The notes: generated by a model not told the origin, from the letters alone. Numbered from the stretch's first letter, positions 33,010 to 44,312 are shown. The stretch: 64,000 bases of DNA from Harmothoe impar (GCA_947462335.1 OX381709.1:35668186-35732185), one strand, 5' to 3'. A program made the numbers and translations.

Positions 33010-36000
33010 GCTTGCCGTTGATGCCACTTTGAATTCTATGCCCGCTGGGAAGCTCTTGGAGCTTCATTCGCACCTCACTCTTATGAAGCGGAATTCCTAC
33101 TTACAAGTGGCACTGTATTTCCTGGTGTGGAATAAAAGCGGTACAACAGGCATTCTCACCAAGGGTCTGCACGTAGTATTGATCCATAATGACGAGTGGC
33201 ATTTTAGTGGTTATTGGGTAGGGATTAATTTCGTAGACAATTGGATAAACATGTAAACTGTCCCTTTTAACAATGCCGAGCACTATAGATCGAGCTTGAG
33301 CAAGCTTTGAGTAGATCCACCCAATTGAGTTGGCTTTGATTTGCACAGGCTTGCACAAGTTCGTATGATGGTGCACGGTATTGACTGATATAAGTTATAA
33401 CATAACGATTGATCTTATCTACAATGACAAAGCTGTATATGACGTGTTTGAATAAAACCACACAGATTAATATCAATTAGTGATTACTACACTGATATTC
33501 CTTATGCTAGAAACCGTAGTCAGTACTGACCAACTTCCTTAGTCATTTTTCGGCCCCCTATGCGTCTAACCCAGGTTAGTCAGGTCAGTCAATACTGACC
33601 AACCCACCTTAGTCTTTCCATTTAGGAATGATAGTTGTATCATGGTTGGTCATTATAACCAACTTTGTAAGTCAACATGACTAACCCTAGTTAGTCAACA
33701 TGACTAACCTAAGTGCTCATTTTTTATTTGGAATAAAGGATGTATTGTTTAATCTCCAGTAATAATATTTACCCACATCCAGCAGTCTCCTGAAAAGCAC
33801 ATCGAATGTGTTATATCGCATACATTCACAACCCATAAGCATTGTTACTTTAGGATTATTGCAAAACAGCATTTGTAGAAGTGTAGATAAATGCATATTT
33901 CACTTAACCCAGAACAGGTGTTCATGTTCCTAGAACGACATCCTTCAGAGGGTTATCAATTTATATAGTTTACTTCTCTATTGTGTGTTTAAATTGTAAA
34001 ATATAAAATGCAAGAAATAACCGAAAATTATGATTATTTCAACATGTATTGACCACTTATAGGTGTAGACTCCTCTGGAAAACTATCCTTACAAACTTTC
34101 CTGCCATCCGATGTCTAATTTGTGCATTAGACACTTATTCATTTCTGAATATCATTGATTCAAGTAACCAATGCCCCTATGATCAAACTTGGCTAGGCAC
34201 TACTGACTAATGTAGCAAACCTACAGAACATCAGTGTATAGGACCCATGTTGACACACATGCAACATGCGAACTATTACTATCATCATGTGTGATAACCA
34301 CGTCATTGTTTCCTTACAGGCTGCAGGTTAATATCAGTGCCTGGCGAATGTATACAAGGTCTGATTTCTCAGCTTTAGGAGGTATAGCTCATTTTGGACA
34401 GTATGTAGTTTTACCCACCGTGTCAGAGCGGAACACAACTCCAGGATGTGTCTGCTCGTGACCACTATCCATAGACCACAGTCCATGGACTACAGGCTTA
34501 GCAGGTCTACCACGCATCGGGAGAGGGATTTTTGACCGTCAACGATCATCCTCAATTGCCAGCGGTAGACTATCTCCCCCATCACAGTCACAGATCCTCC
34601 TTTAAAAACGCTGACTTTCAAACTCCTAAAGCAACCCCTATTTATGAAAACGTAAATCATTCTGCTTTCAATTTTCACAATCCAACGGTAAATACATTCT
34701 AAAATATATGCATTATACATATTTGAAGGAGAAAAAAAGTAAAACTTTTTATACAAGGACCACCCCGCCCCACCCACCCACAATTTACCCATTTCCCATC
34801 TGGGCCATGAACCGTTCATGAACAGCATGCTTAACAGAACGCCCCCATGGCGGGGGCGGTTTGCTAACACCCTTTAAAGCGCGAGTGGTGAGAATGCCCC
34901 TTTAAGAAATTCAAGCACAGCACATAAATCAACCTCGATTCTTATTTATAACCTTGCCGTACGGACTTAATATTTGAACTCCAGAATTTTGATTTATTCC
35001 ATCCAGTATAGTGCCCCCCCCCCAACCCACTAACTCACTCAGTAGTATATACATCTACATGACATCATGGGCCATGCTATACGGACATACTATATATAAT
35101 AACACATGTCCAGAACAGATTCCGGCTTATCATTTTCATTTCACAAAGCTTAATAGAGTGACTCATTTCTTTTCAATATGCAGTCTGTGTATATGAAACA
35201 TATCAACGAATATAGTCCCGATCTATACCTAATACAAAAAAGGTCTATGGTCTGTATCAGGCAGGTAATAAATTGGACAGATTGTTTACCGGTATGGTCT
35301 TTGGCGTGTCTAGTACCGGGACATATTCGCCTGTAACCTCTCGGTTGGCTTTAAAGGTTGTTGTATCAGGTATGTTTTAGCTTGCCCTCCCGCGGACCAC
35401 CCTCATCCCTTCGTCTCTTAGATTCTCCTGTCCCCACAGATTTGGTGATGGCGAGAGATCAAGTGAGGACGATATGGATGAGTTAGAGACAGAGGGGCTT
35501 GTATCTATAACTAGAATGTCGCAAGAAATACCTTGACAGATGATATTAAATGATAAAATGCCACAAAATGTCCACCCCCGCATTTCAGAGGCAGTAGTAT
35601 TGCGATAGGGTCAGGTCAATGTTTCACTAGGGTATCTTTGTGGGAAGAAGCAGGCAGGATTAACCCTTTAACGACAAAACAGAGCTAGTTTACTTTTCCC
35701 TTTTCTCGTCATGATACACCGAAGAAGCCGTCTAGAATCTACACAGTGAGTAAGTCTATCAATACACCATGCCAATCCTATGAAGGGCTGGCATGATAGA
35801 CTTGAGTAACTCACCAGGGTTGGCAAATAACCATGAAGCCTTGAGGTCTTGAGAATCATGCCATTTTTAAAGATTTAAGGTTCCTGGAACGTCTTTTTAC
35901 AGGAATGATATGGAAGGGCGATAGCTCATGGAAGACGTTTTGTGGGTAAATTAATATATGTTTCAGGTAGCCTGGTGAGAATACTAATAACCTATTTTAA

Positions 36001-36106
36001 TCCTAGTTTAGTTCGAGGCCGGATTACGCAGGGGGATGTATACAGTGAATAGAATGAATAGAGGTCTCGGAGGAGTTATTCTATATTCTATATATTATTA
36101 GGGTTA
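33010..36106. other. No gene recognised
   Basis: A mostly unique-looking AT-rich stretch of about 3.1 kb. 33.51-33.72 kb has AGTCAGTACTGACCAA and GACTAACCTAAGT/TTAGTCAACATGAC words, possibly an old palindromic repeat. A plus frame at 34234-34461 sits next to a TTTCCTTACAG acceptor-like site but is not recognised. No convincing exon. Confidence 0.4.
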
Positions 36107-36120
36107 GTATATATATATAT

Positions 36121-36168
<48 letters not shown>

Positions 36169-36237
36169 ATATATATATATGTATATATATATATGTGTAT
36201 ATATATATGTATATATATATATATGTATATATATATG

Positions 36238-36271
<34 letters not shown>

Positions 36272-36290
36272 CATATATGTATATATATAT
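36107..36290. repeat. (TA)n microsatellite with ATG interruptions
   Basis: TATATGTATATA-type tract directly left of the Ngaro element. Its six-frame translations (YIYIYI) are not proteins. Confidence 0.95.
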
Positions 36291-36453
36291 ATGGATCCAT
36301 CCAATATATGTTATACAGGATTGGCTGGGGTATTGACGGAAGAACTCGCCAGGTGGCACCACTCTCACCACCTGCCTGCGCCACCTGGCCGCTCACCCCA
36401 GCCAGTGCCTCATGTCCACCCACCTGGGTGCCAGGACAGACTCAGTTTTTGTT
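36291..36453 (+). repeat. Ngaro split repeat A1
   Basis: Starts ATGGATCCATCCAATATATG and runs to GACAGACTCAGTTTTT. It is repeated with about one substitution as A2 (41172-41332). Confidence 0.93.
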
Positions 36454-36472
36454 AGTAATTTGCATTTTAATC

Positions 36473-38308
36473 ATGGTTCAATGCCAGAACTGTGGCCATG
36501 GTTTCCATGGAAATTGCAAGAACTGCCCTGGATGTGGTCAACCCGCTCCTGAGCATAAGACTAGTACACAGGAGGAGGCACAGGACACTTTACCTGGAGA
36601 CACCTCAGGCCAGACCATGGTCACCGGTGGCCATGGTGGTGAGGTGGGGGGAGGGGGTGACCGACAACAACAGTCCAGCCTGTCACCCTCCCCTCCTGAC
36701 CAGAGAGAGCCTGAAGAGGTCCTGGAGGACAGGATCGCGGCAGCTAAGGAGAGGAACGACCTATTGCGGCGGAAGAGAGACCTAATCGACCTAAACAAGA
36801 GGCTAGCAGAGATTGAGCTTGACAATGCGGCCTTAGAGGAGGAATACAGACAGTCGATGCGGTCGATCGTGGCCTCCCAGCGGTCGGCCATAGCTCAACG
36901 TCAACAAGGTATGTCCGCATTCGGAAGCGCCCAAACATCCCCTCACACCGCCCATACAGCCCCTCAATCCGCCTACACAGCGGCCCCAGGTGTGTCAGCG
37001 AACGCCGACGACAGCAGCACCCGCCTCGCGGACGCGTTCGGAAACGCAGGGCTGGCCGCAGTCAGCGGCAGTGATCCGCGTGCAGGAGCAGAGAGGAATG
37101 TAGTGTCGGCGAACGCAGCCAGCAGCGGACAGCGCCTCTCTCCGCTGGTACCGGGCGGAACAGGCGCTAACTATGCGGATCAGACAGGCCGCGGAGGACT
37201 AGCATCATTTCAAAATGGCGCTGGGGCGCATGTAAACAACGCGGACAGTCTATCTGGGGAGGAATTACAGAGTTTCCTGCTAAATTCACAGCAGGTAGGA
37301 AGCTTTGGTGCCTTCCAGCAGCTAGATACTACCCCGAGGATGGATCGTGTACCCGCGCAGATGGCGGCAGCGGCCGGGAGGATGGCAGGAGACAGCCAGC
37401 AGGTGGGTGCCAGTGCACACACACAACTCACCATGCAGTCTCACCCCTCCCACCAGCTGTTCTATAGGGATGGATCCCTTTACACAGGCCCTATTCAGCA
37501 GCAGCAGCAGCTCAGAGACACTTCTACCACTCTTCAGGCCGGCCTGTTTAAGGCAGGTCTCACTCCTGCCCACATGGGCCTGTCTGGCAACTTCTCCAAC
37601 TTCATGGACACCAGGAACAACCAAGGTTCAGGTGAAGGTGATTTGCTTTCTACTCTGTGTAGGATTGGGGAGGTGACTAGGAGAAAGAGGTCTAGTCACT
37701 GGCTCAGACCTGACTACCACATACCCACTGACAAAGTGTACTCTGACATGACATACAGGGAATTACTGTTTGGTATGACATGTGTCCAAAAGAAGTTGAT
37801 GTTTGCCAATCTGCCTCAGTGGTCTGCTAAAGACTATGGGGACCATATGAGGTTTTAGGCCATGCAGGGCCTATCCAATTCATTCACTGCCCCAGCCTTG
37901 GCCAGGTATGAACATGACCTCACCTCCAAAGTTCTGTCAGGGGAAGTAGAAACCTTCTCTGCGGCAGACCATGAGGGTGTGTACACTCACCTAGGGGCTG
38001 AAAATCTCACAATTGTAGCAGAGCTGAGGGCAGAGATAGCCAGAATGAAAGGGGGCTCCAACAAGAACAGTGGCAACACCAAGAAAAAGGGGGGAGTTAT
38101 TCACCCCCGGTGCCCGGAGGATATATGTGCTTCCTTCAACTACACCCACTGCGGCTTCAACCCCTGCAACAGGTCCCATGTGTGTGCTGTATGCAGGGGG
38201 GGCCACAAGGCCAAGAGTGGGTGTGTGAGTCAAGGCCAACAGAACACTAGCCATGTAGGCCAGGGTCCTTCATTCCCTCCTCCTCAGTTTGGTCAGCGGC
38301 CAACCTGA
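36473..38308 (+). pseudogene. Ngaro Gag-like protein with in-frame TAG
   Basis: The real start is likely ATG 36473; the longer open frame upstream is only translated (TA)n and repeat A1. The protein begins with a small zinc-ribbon-like motif (CQNCGHGF...CPGCGQ). A charged segment with a coiled coil follows around residues 85-135 ([19 protein letters not shown]...), then long Ala/Gly/Ser/Gln-rich sequence. A region with [19 protein letters not shown] is next. TAG at 37856-37858 interrupts the frame, which continues directly (AMQGLSNSFTAPALARYEHD...) to a Cys/His cluster (CASFNYTHCGFNPCNRSHVC...C) near the end. That cluster may be a nucleocapsid-like finger. RT starts 16 bases later in the same frame. 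The TAG is most simply a nonsense mutation. Confidence 0.8.
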
Positions 38309-38323
38309 TGGGATCCAGCCCCC

Positions 38324-40129
38324 ATGCGTACTCCATCATCGTATTCACCAAATGTTGTTTGTAAGGTGCCCAACATGACTTGCACCAGCTCATTAGAGGA
38401 TCTGATAGAAGGCTATTCCCATTATGCCCCCCTCTGGGACAGTGATTGTGACCATATACTAGAGGGTGTGAGATCTCAGATGAAGCCAGCTGGGTGGAGG
38501 TCAATGTTAAGCGGTGGACCTACAAACAGGTACGGGGTGGACACTTGGGACTTCGACAGCCATTTTTTGCTTGATGGTATGCTACACGGCTTTAAATTGG
38601 TTGACCCTGATTCCCCAATTGACCCCTATTCTACCAAGAATTATGTTAAGTCAGAAGCGCTGGACTTTATAGACAGTTTAATTGAGGAGGAATTAGCGGC
38701 GGGCAAGCTGTCGGTAGTCTCGGACCCCCCTACCTGTATACACGCCATGGGAGCGGTTGACAAGAAAGGAGGGGGGTTCCGACCCATTACGGATGCAAGT
38801 AGACCCAAAGGCCGCTCTATAAACTCTTTCATGCAGGAGACCTTTCATCACTTTAGCTACTCCAGCATTGACGATGTAGTTAAGGTTCTAGAGCCCGGTA
38901 TGTACATGTCGGTCTCGGATGTCTCTAGCGCGTATCGCTCAATAATGATAAGACCTAGTGATCGTGAGTACCAGGGCCTTGAATGGGAAGTGCACGGCAA
39001 GCCTACTTTCTTGGTGGACAACTTCCTGTCCTTTGGTACCAGAATGGCCGCTTTCCTGTTCAATCGGATTACGGACAGCATCACACGCTACATGCGCTCG
39101 CATGGATACACATGCTTCAACTACTTAGATGACCTATTAGTCCTCGGCCGGTCGTTCTCTGAATGCCAGGCCGGTCAACTGTTCCTCCACAGCACCCTGA
39201 GGTCACTAGGTTTCTACATCGCCTATAAGAAAGTGTTGTCACCCTCTCAGGTCCAAGTGTATCTAGGCGTAGAGATAGACTCTTTAACTATGGAACTACG
39301 CCTGCCTAGGGACAAGCTAGCCAAACTTCACACCGAGCTGCTCTTCTTTGCTGGTCGCCGTAGGGCGACAAGGAAGCAGCTTCGTCGCCTGTGTGGGGTT
39401 TTAGCCCACTGCTCAACCCTGGTCAGGGGGGGCAGAACTTTCTCCCACAGAATTATAGCTATGTTGTCAGCATTCACAGGGGGTAAAAGGTACATCACCC
39501 TATCCACAGCCTTCTTCGAAGATCTAGACTGGTGGCAACAGTTCGCCTCATGGTTTAACGGTAGTGCGAATATCATTGCAGCGACCCCCCAGGCGTGCGC
39601 GGACCTCTACATGGACGCGTCGGGTGTGGGGTACGGTGTACACTACGGTACAGATTGGCTGTGTGCGGGGTGGTACTGTGACCTATCCATGAACATCGAT
39701 TATCATAATCATTGCCTCCCCTGTCCTGACGTATTTGTGCCTGATAACATTAATGTCCAGGAGCTGTTTCCCATCCTAATGGCCATACAGAGATGGGGTC
39801 CCTCCTGGAGAGATAGGAAGGTCATCTGCTTTTCTGACAATACCCATGTGGTCAGTGCGCTTAATAAAGGCAAGAGCGCTAATAAGCACGCTATGACCTT
39901 CCTAAGACAACTTTTTTGGCTTTCTGTACTCTACAATTGTCAGCTGACAGCAGTTCACATTGCTGGCAAACTCAACGTCGTCGCTGATGCTCTATCACGA
40001 GTGCTGTTACCCCCACATAACCTACCACTTTTCATCTGTTGCAGCGGGGAACAGCCTCGGGGTAGAGCTCAACGCCCGGGCGGCAGAGATCCGAGCGCAC
40101 GCGTTGAGTGTCGCGACATGGAAGACTAA
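38324..40129 (+). CDS. Ngaro reverse transcriptase and RNase H
   Basis: 601 residues from ATG 38324. RT motifs: AMGAVDKKGGGFRPITDASR (fingers), MYMSVSDVSSAYRSI (first catalytic Asp), FGTRMAAFLFNRITDS, and catalytic FNYLDDLLVLG. A connection with RRRATRKQLRRLCGVLAHCS leads to RNase H. Its conserved acidic residues are in DLYMDASGVGYG, NVQELFPILMA and CFSDNTHVVSAL, and it ends HIAGKLNVVADALSR. The enzyme copies element RNA inside DIRS-type replication, which yields a circle instead of a linear cDNA. The frame is intact. The last about 140 bases overlap the recombinase gene in another frame, the normal compact layout of Ngaro elements. Confidence 0.93.
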   Translation: MRTPSSYSPNVVCKVPNMTCTSSLEDLIEGYSHYAPLWDSDCDHILEGVRSQMKPAGWRSMLSGGPTNRYGVDTWDFDSHFLLDGMLHGFKLVDPDSPIDPYSTKNYVKSEALDFIDSLIEEELAAGKLSVVSDPPTCIHAMGAVDKKGGGFRPITDASRPKGRSINSFMQETFHHFSYSSIDDVVKVLEPGMYMSVSDVSSAYRSIMIRPSDREYQGLEWEVHGKPTFLVDNFLSFGTRMAAFLFNRITDSITRYMRSHGYTCFNYLDDLLVLGRSFSECQAGQLFLHSTLRSLGFYIAYKKVLSPSQVQVYLGVEIDSLTMELRLPRDKLAKLHTELLFFAGRRRATRKQLRRLCGVLAHCSTLVRGGRTFSHRIIAMLSAFTGGKRYITLSTAFFEDLDWWQQFASWFNGSANIIAATPQACADLYMDASGVGYGVHYGTDWLCAGWYCDLSMNIDYHNHCLPCPDVFVPDNINVQELFPILMAIQRWGPSWRDRKVICFSDNTHVVSALNKGKSANKHAMTFLRQLFWLSVLYNCQLTAVHIAGKLNVVADALSRVLLPPHNLPLFICCSGEQPRGRAQRPGGRDPSARVECRDMED

Positions 40130-41033
40130 GTGTAGTCAGTGGAAAAGATACATTAATTTCTGCGCGAAGACCGACTCACCTGTTCTCCCCACTACCCAGC
40201 GCGTTATGTGTCGGTACATTGTGTACTTGTCAGCGGACGTGAAATACGCCACTATTGATAACTATGTGAGTGCGGTGCTGAGTCTCAATTCGCACTATGG
40301 TTATGATGTTTCATCAATTCGAGGAAACTTTATGTTCCGGAGTACCATGTCGGGGCTGAGGAGGATCCTTGGCGATCCAACCCCTATTCGGGTAACCCTT
40401 TCGGTGTCCCAATTGTTAGCCATGTTTGGCTTTGTAAATATTCATGATGTCAATGACAGAGCCATGTGGGCCTGTGTAGCTGTGAGCTTCAGGACCCTAC
40501 TTAGGAAAAGCAACCTTGTGCAAGGTTCTACGGCAAACCCAGGCACACACTGTCTCCGTCGCAGCGCTGTCAAGTTCACCCCTTGGGGAATGTTGGTCAC
40601 AGTATCCAGCTCCAAGACCATCCAATACGGTCAGCGTGTTCATCAAATCCCGGTGGCTGCGGTCGATGGGTCACCGCTGTGTGCTGTGAGCCTCCTTAAG
40701 ACTCACTTTCTGGACCTGCCTTCCTCGAACCCTGACTCACCTGCCTTCTTGGTTAGGCTTGGAGGCTCTGTAGCACCTCTACAGTACCCGAGGCTCCTGA
40801 CCTTCCTTAAGAAACTCTTACGCCTCATTGGAGTGGACACGGAGCGAGCAGGTGTCCACTCGCTCAGGAGATCCGGGGCAGCGTTCATGCACCTGTGCGG
40901 TGTCCCACTGTAAGATATATGGTTCACCGGGGACTGGGCGAGTCTCTCTGCCCTCATATATTTGGCCAAGCCCATGAGGACCCGGATTCTTACGGACTGT
41001 GCCATTGCTAAAGCAATTTCCTCCAGCTTCTAG
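39987..41033 (+). pseudogene. Ngaro tyrosine recombinase, stopped before the catalytic Tyr
   Basis: The frame starts at an ATG near 39987 (frame open from 39960), overlapping RNase H. An N-terminal SAM-like core-binding region (TWKTKCSQWKRYINFC...YIVYLSADVKYATIDNYVSAVLSL) precedes the catalytic domain. That domain has FRTLLRKSNL (first Arg), SSKTIQYGQRVHQIPV (Lys region) and HSLRRSG (His-x-x-Arg). TAA at 40911-40913 then ends it after LCGVPL. The same frame continues DIWFTGDWASLSALIYLAKP to TAG at 41031-41033, so the GDW box and nucleophilic Tyr (TAT 40959-40961) lie just behind a single nonsense codon. The enzyme would integrate circular element DNA; as it stands it cannot act. Confidence 0.9.
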
Positions 41034-41090
41034 GCTTCCTCTAACGGTTATTATAAAATAGACTTGGATAGACTTTTTGACTCGGTGGTT

Positions 41091-41476
41091 GCCGGTCTTT
41101 ATTTACGACCATCTCAGGCCCAACCGCAGTTATCCCCGTTTGTCCCTTCTATACTCATCTCCTCCTAGTCAATGGATCCATCCAATATATGTTATACAGG
41201 ATTGGCTGGGGTATTGACGGAAGAACTCGCCAGGTGGCACCACTCTCACCACCTGCCTGGGCCACCTGGCCGCTCACCCCAGCCAGTGCCTCATGTCCAC
41301 CCACCTGGGTGCCAGGACAGACTCAGTTTTTTTTTGTTGTTTTTTTCTAAAATATACATTTACACCTTTTGTTATTACTTGTTAATAAATAGGCCGGTCT
41401 TTATTTACGACCATCTCAGGCCCAACCGCAGTTATCCCCGTTTGTCCCTTCTATACTCATCTCCTCCTAGTCAATG
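41091..41476 (+). repeat. Ngaro split repeats B1-A2-B2
   Basis: B1 (41091-41174) GCCGGTCTTTATTTACGACC to CCTAGTCAATG; A2 (41172-41332); a T-rich spacer; B2 (41393-41476) identical to B1. B1 and A2 overlap by ATG. Confidence 0.93.
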
Positions 41477-41529
41477 TATATATATATATGTAAATATATA
41501 TATATATATGTATATGATATATATATATG

Positions 41530-41565
<36 letters not shown>

Positions 41566-41568
41566 TAC
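41477..41568. repeat. (TA)n tract right of Ngaro
   Basis: TATATGTAAATATA-type microsatellite between the Ngaro end and the next gag-like fragment. Confidence 0.95.
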
Positions 41569-42075
41569 ATGGATATTATATTCCCTGAATATATAGGTAT
41601 ATTACAAGAGACCATTAGATCCCTGGTTACTCGTGTGCGGTTGGAGGCGCCTGTGTCGCCTACCACTGCGTCCACCCCTTGCAGGGGCCATTATGGTCTC
41701 ATCTTCAGCAGGGAATGGTCGACTTTTTTTCTTAGTACGGTTCTGAGTATGTTTCTGAGTACTAATATTAGAAATGTTCATATGTGCAGCTTGTCAAGCT
41801 GAGGTGGACGGCAGGTTGAAAGCCTGTGATAAGTATGACCTTCCCAAAGACAGGAAATTATCGCTGAGAGATGAGGTAGAGAGAGATTTGAACAGTCGTC
41901 GGTTGTCACACAGTCGTCCTTTGTCGCAGGCACAGAGCCTGGAGCATGAACAGTCTATGAACTTGGAAAGTGAGCGTCAATTGAATAGGAGATAGGGTGA
42001 TATGGAGGGGAAGTTAGGGAAAATTACCATGTCTTTTGATCATCTTGTGGTGTCATTGGTGTCCCCGTCTACAGG

Positions 42076-42076
<1 letters not shown>
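41569..42076 (+). pseudogene. Fragment of a second Ngaro-like element: 5' end plus gag start
   Basis: Begins ATGGATATTATATTCCCTG straight after (TA)n, the same ATGGAT-type start as the full element. At 41774 an ATG opens 73 codons with a Cys motif (MFICAACQAEVDG...KACDKYD) followed by a charged helix (RKLSLRDEVERDLNSRRLS). The layout matches the N-terminus of the Ngaro Gag and of the fragment at 42.3 kb, but the final Cys is missing. It stops at TAG and the fragment ends at the next (TA)n (42077-42110). No RT or recombinase. Confidence 0.55.
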
Positions 42077-42110
<34 letters not shown>

Positions 42111-42112
<2 letters not shown>

Positions 42113-42837
42113 ACATATACCATAGTTAGGGTATAGGTATATATTGGCGGGAACTGGAGCTGTTATCCGGTCTCCTAGTTCCACAACTCTCCACCAGGGC
42201 AACCAACCCCGGTGCTCAGGTTAGGACATAGCCACAGACGGCAGGTAGAACTCGTATGGAACAGTTCATTTTTTCTTGACTCTCATGATGTCTAAACACT
42301 GTGATGTGTGCGGTCAGGACTATGATGGGCGTAAAAAGGCATGCCCTTTTTGTCAGGATGACCGGGATTATGAGTTACGACGACAGGAGAGGAGAGAGTC
42401 CAGGAGTTCCAGGAGTACACCTCACGGAACTCAAAATACGGGCACTCTGGGCGCAAGCTCCAGTGTGGCGGAGGATTTGAACAAGAGCATTGGTGAGCTA
42501 TCTGACGTGAGTGCTATTGTTGCTGAATTCAAAAAATTGTCTGTCAGTCTGAATCGCCGTATGGATACTATAGAGGAGTTAATAGTGGACATTACTCGTC
42601 GTCTCCCTCAGGGCGACGATGAGCAAGATGGCGGCAGTCAGGGGCAAGATGGCGGGAAATCGGCGGCATCCGGGGGTGCCGGCGCAAACCCGGCTACCAC
42701 TACGAAGAAGTTCAACTTCACTGGATATAACCCACCTGTTCCCCCGATAGTGCCGACTGCAGGCGCAGGTACTTCTGGAGGCGCAGGTTCTACTGGAGGC
42801 GCGGGTTCTACTGGAGGCGCGGGTTCTACGGGAGGCG

Positions 42838-42838
<1 letters not shown>
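42111..42838 (+). pseudogene. Fragment of a third Ngaro-like element: 5' end plus gag start
   Basis: Between two (TA)n tracts (42077-42110 and 42839-42892). ATG 42285/42288 opens a protein beginning HCDVCGQDYDGRKKACPFCQ, the same C-x2-C...C-P-x-C type as the full Ngaro Gag. A charged stretch follows, then a helical segment (LNKSIGELSDVSAIVAEFKK...), Gly/Ala-rich sequence, and four GAGSTGG repeats encoded by GGAGGCGCGGGTTCTACT-type units. The frame then runs into (TA)n translation. It is a truncated gag, not a complete gene. Confidence 0.65.
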
Positions 42839-42892
<54 letters not shown>

Positions 42893-42896
<4 letters not shown>

Positions 42897-44310
42897 GGCT
42901 CAAACTCCTGACTTATGTTGTTTTAAGATAGAGGAAGGACAAATCAGAAAGTTCTTAATATGTTTAAACAAGTTCATTTTATTGAGAGGTATATATCTTG
43001 GCTCCTTGGAACACTTTTTGATACATCTCTAACCCTAGCGGTTCATTTTTTATTGCCTCACGAACTCGATTGTCCGTTTTCGGGTGACTCCGGGACCAAA
43101 ATAAGGTGATTATGTACATTATGTCTTAAAGTACATTACAGCAACTAATAATTTCGTTTACAAACTGGGACAACATATATCTTAAGGCATACCAAAAATG
43201 GTTAATAAATTATTATGAGTTTAAATCAGTATTTTCTCTAATGTGACACACATGTAGCAGAGACTCTGATTGGAGAAGGTGTGAAAGCCTGAGCTGCAGC
43301 CTGCTATACCAGGCTGCCTGCCTGGTACACCAGCCTGCTGTGCTGGGAGAGTGTATAGGGGCGACCTGAAAGTACAGGCTTGGCGGCCTGAAAGTACAGG
43401 CTGCCTGTTAATGCAGGCCGTCCTATACTGCTGTACTGGTCCTCCACCTGATACAGCTCGATGAATTTTGAAGATTCATCAAAAAATTTAAATTTCAACC
43501 ACATACTCTCAACTTTAGCCTAGTTCACTCAAAATGGTTCAATTAATTGTCAAAATCACTCTACAATGTCCCCATGGTATATACTTTAGAAAAAATGGAC
43601 TGTTAGGATCCCTTGTTAAACCCACTTGGCACAGTACTGACCCAAAAATCTGCAATTTCACCTTATTTCGGTCCCGGAGTCACCTGTAGGTCAAATTAGT
43701 GGAATCATCAGATTTCTGGTTTAGAGCATTAGAGGGGGTGGATAGGAAGCAGGGGCACTTAAGATGACTAAAATATATTGGATATTAACAATTCTGTGTG
43801 GGTCTTAGTATTATCACCAAGGCGAGTGACTCCGGGACCAAAATAAGAGGGTGACTCCGGGACCAAAATAAGTATCACAACACACATTTGGTCCTGCAGG
43901 CTAGAATATTAGATTTTTTTCAAAATTTATTTTTTCTGGCAAAAGACACAATAGTTACCTCAAAATTTAGGGTACAAGGGATACTGTTTGGATCCACTTT
44001 ATTAACTGTATAGGGATATCAAAATGAAAGGACTTTTGAACATTTTGCTGACAATACACACTTAAATGGCTGTGGAGAAAGAAAAATGGTACATATCAAG
44101 TGAAGGCCTCATGAATCAATTGACTCTATCATAGGCCTAACAAAAAATGATATTTGGGATGGGCTCTTGTTTCCTCAGTAGACATAGGAGACATGTAAAA
44201 CATTTCATTTTTAGCTTCTTTTTTTTTTAAATTTTTTTTTTTAGGGCTTTGGAGGGCCAGAAAATGGAAGTTTTTGGACAAATACCAAAAAAATAGAAAA
44301 TTTCTAAAAG
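42893..44310. repeat. Repeat family with GTGACTCCGGGACCAAAATAAG words (copy 1)
   Basis: The word GTGACTCCGGGACCAAAATA occurs at about 43083, 43826 and 43852, and inverted at about 43670. Surrounding sequence is alignable by eye with 55.0-55.95 kb: shared blocks include ATATATTGGATATTA...TTCTGTG, CATAGGCCTAA, TTGGGATGGGCT and GACATGTAAAACAT. It is AT-rich, noncoding and probably a non-autonomous element. Confidence 0.7.
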
Positions 44311-44312
44311 TA

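Larger units (their letters stand above)
36291..41476 (+). mobile_element. Ngaro-type tyrosine-recombinase retrotransposon
   Basis: About 5.2 kb with gag-like, RT-RNase H and tyrosine recombinase genes on the plus strand, no integrase or protease, and split direct repeats A1-(genes)-B1-A2-B2. A1 is 36291-36453 and A2 41172-41332; B1 is 41091-41174 and B2 41393-41476. This arrangement is diagnostic for the Ngaro/PAT side of the DIRS order, where circular DNA is integrated by the recombinase without target-site duplication. Both outer ends and the B1-A2 junction share the trinucleotide ATG, and both flanks are (TA)n. In-frame stops in gag and in the recombinase show that this copy is not autonomous. 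A1/A2 and B1/B2 are almost identical, so it is fairly young. Confidence 0.93.

Noticed and set aside
34234..34461. Exon after a TTTCCTTACAG acceptor
   Set aside because: An acceptor-like site alone is weak; no homology, donor or neighbouring exon could be found.
36104..36371. Open frames of YIYIYI on both strands at (TA)n tracts (also near 41.5, 42.8, 45.3 and 46.3 kb)
   Set aside because: Pure translation of microsatellite DNA; the Ngaro Gag start was moved to 36473 for this reason.
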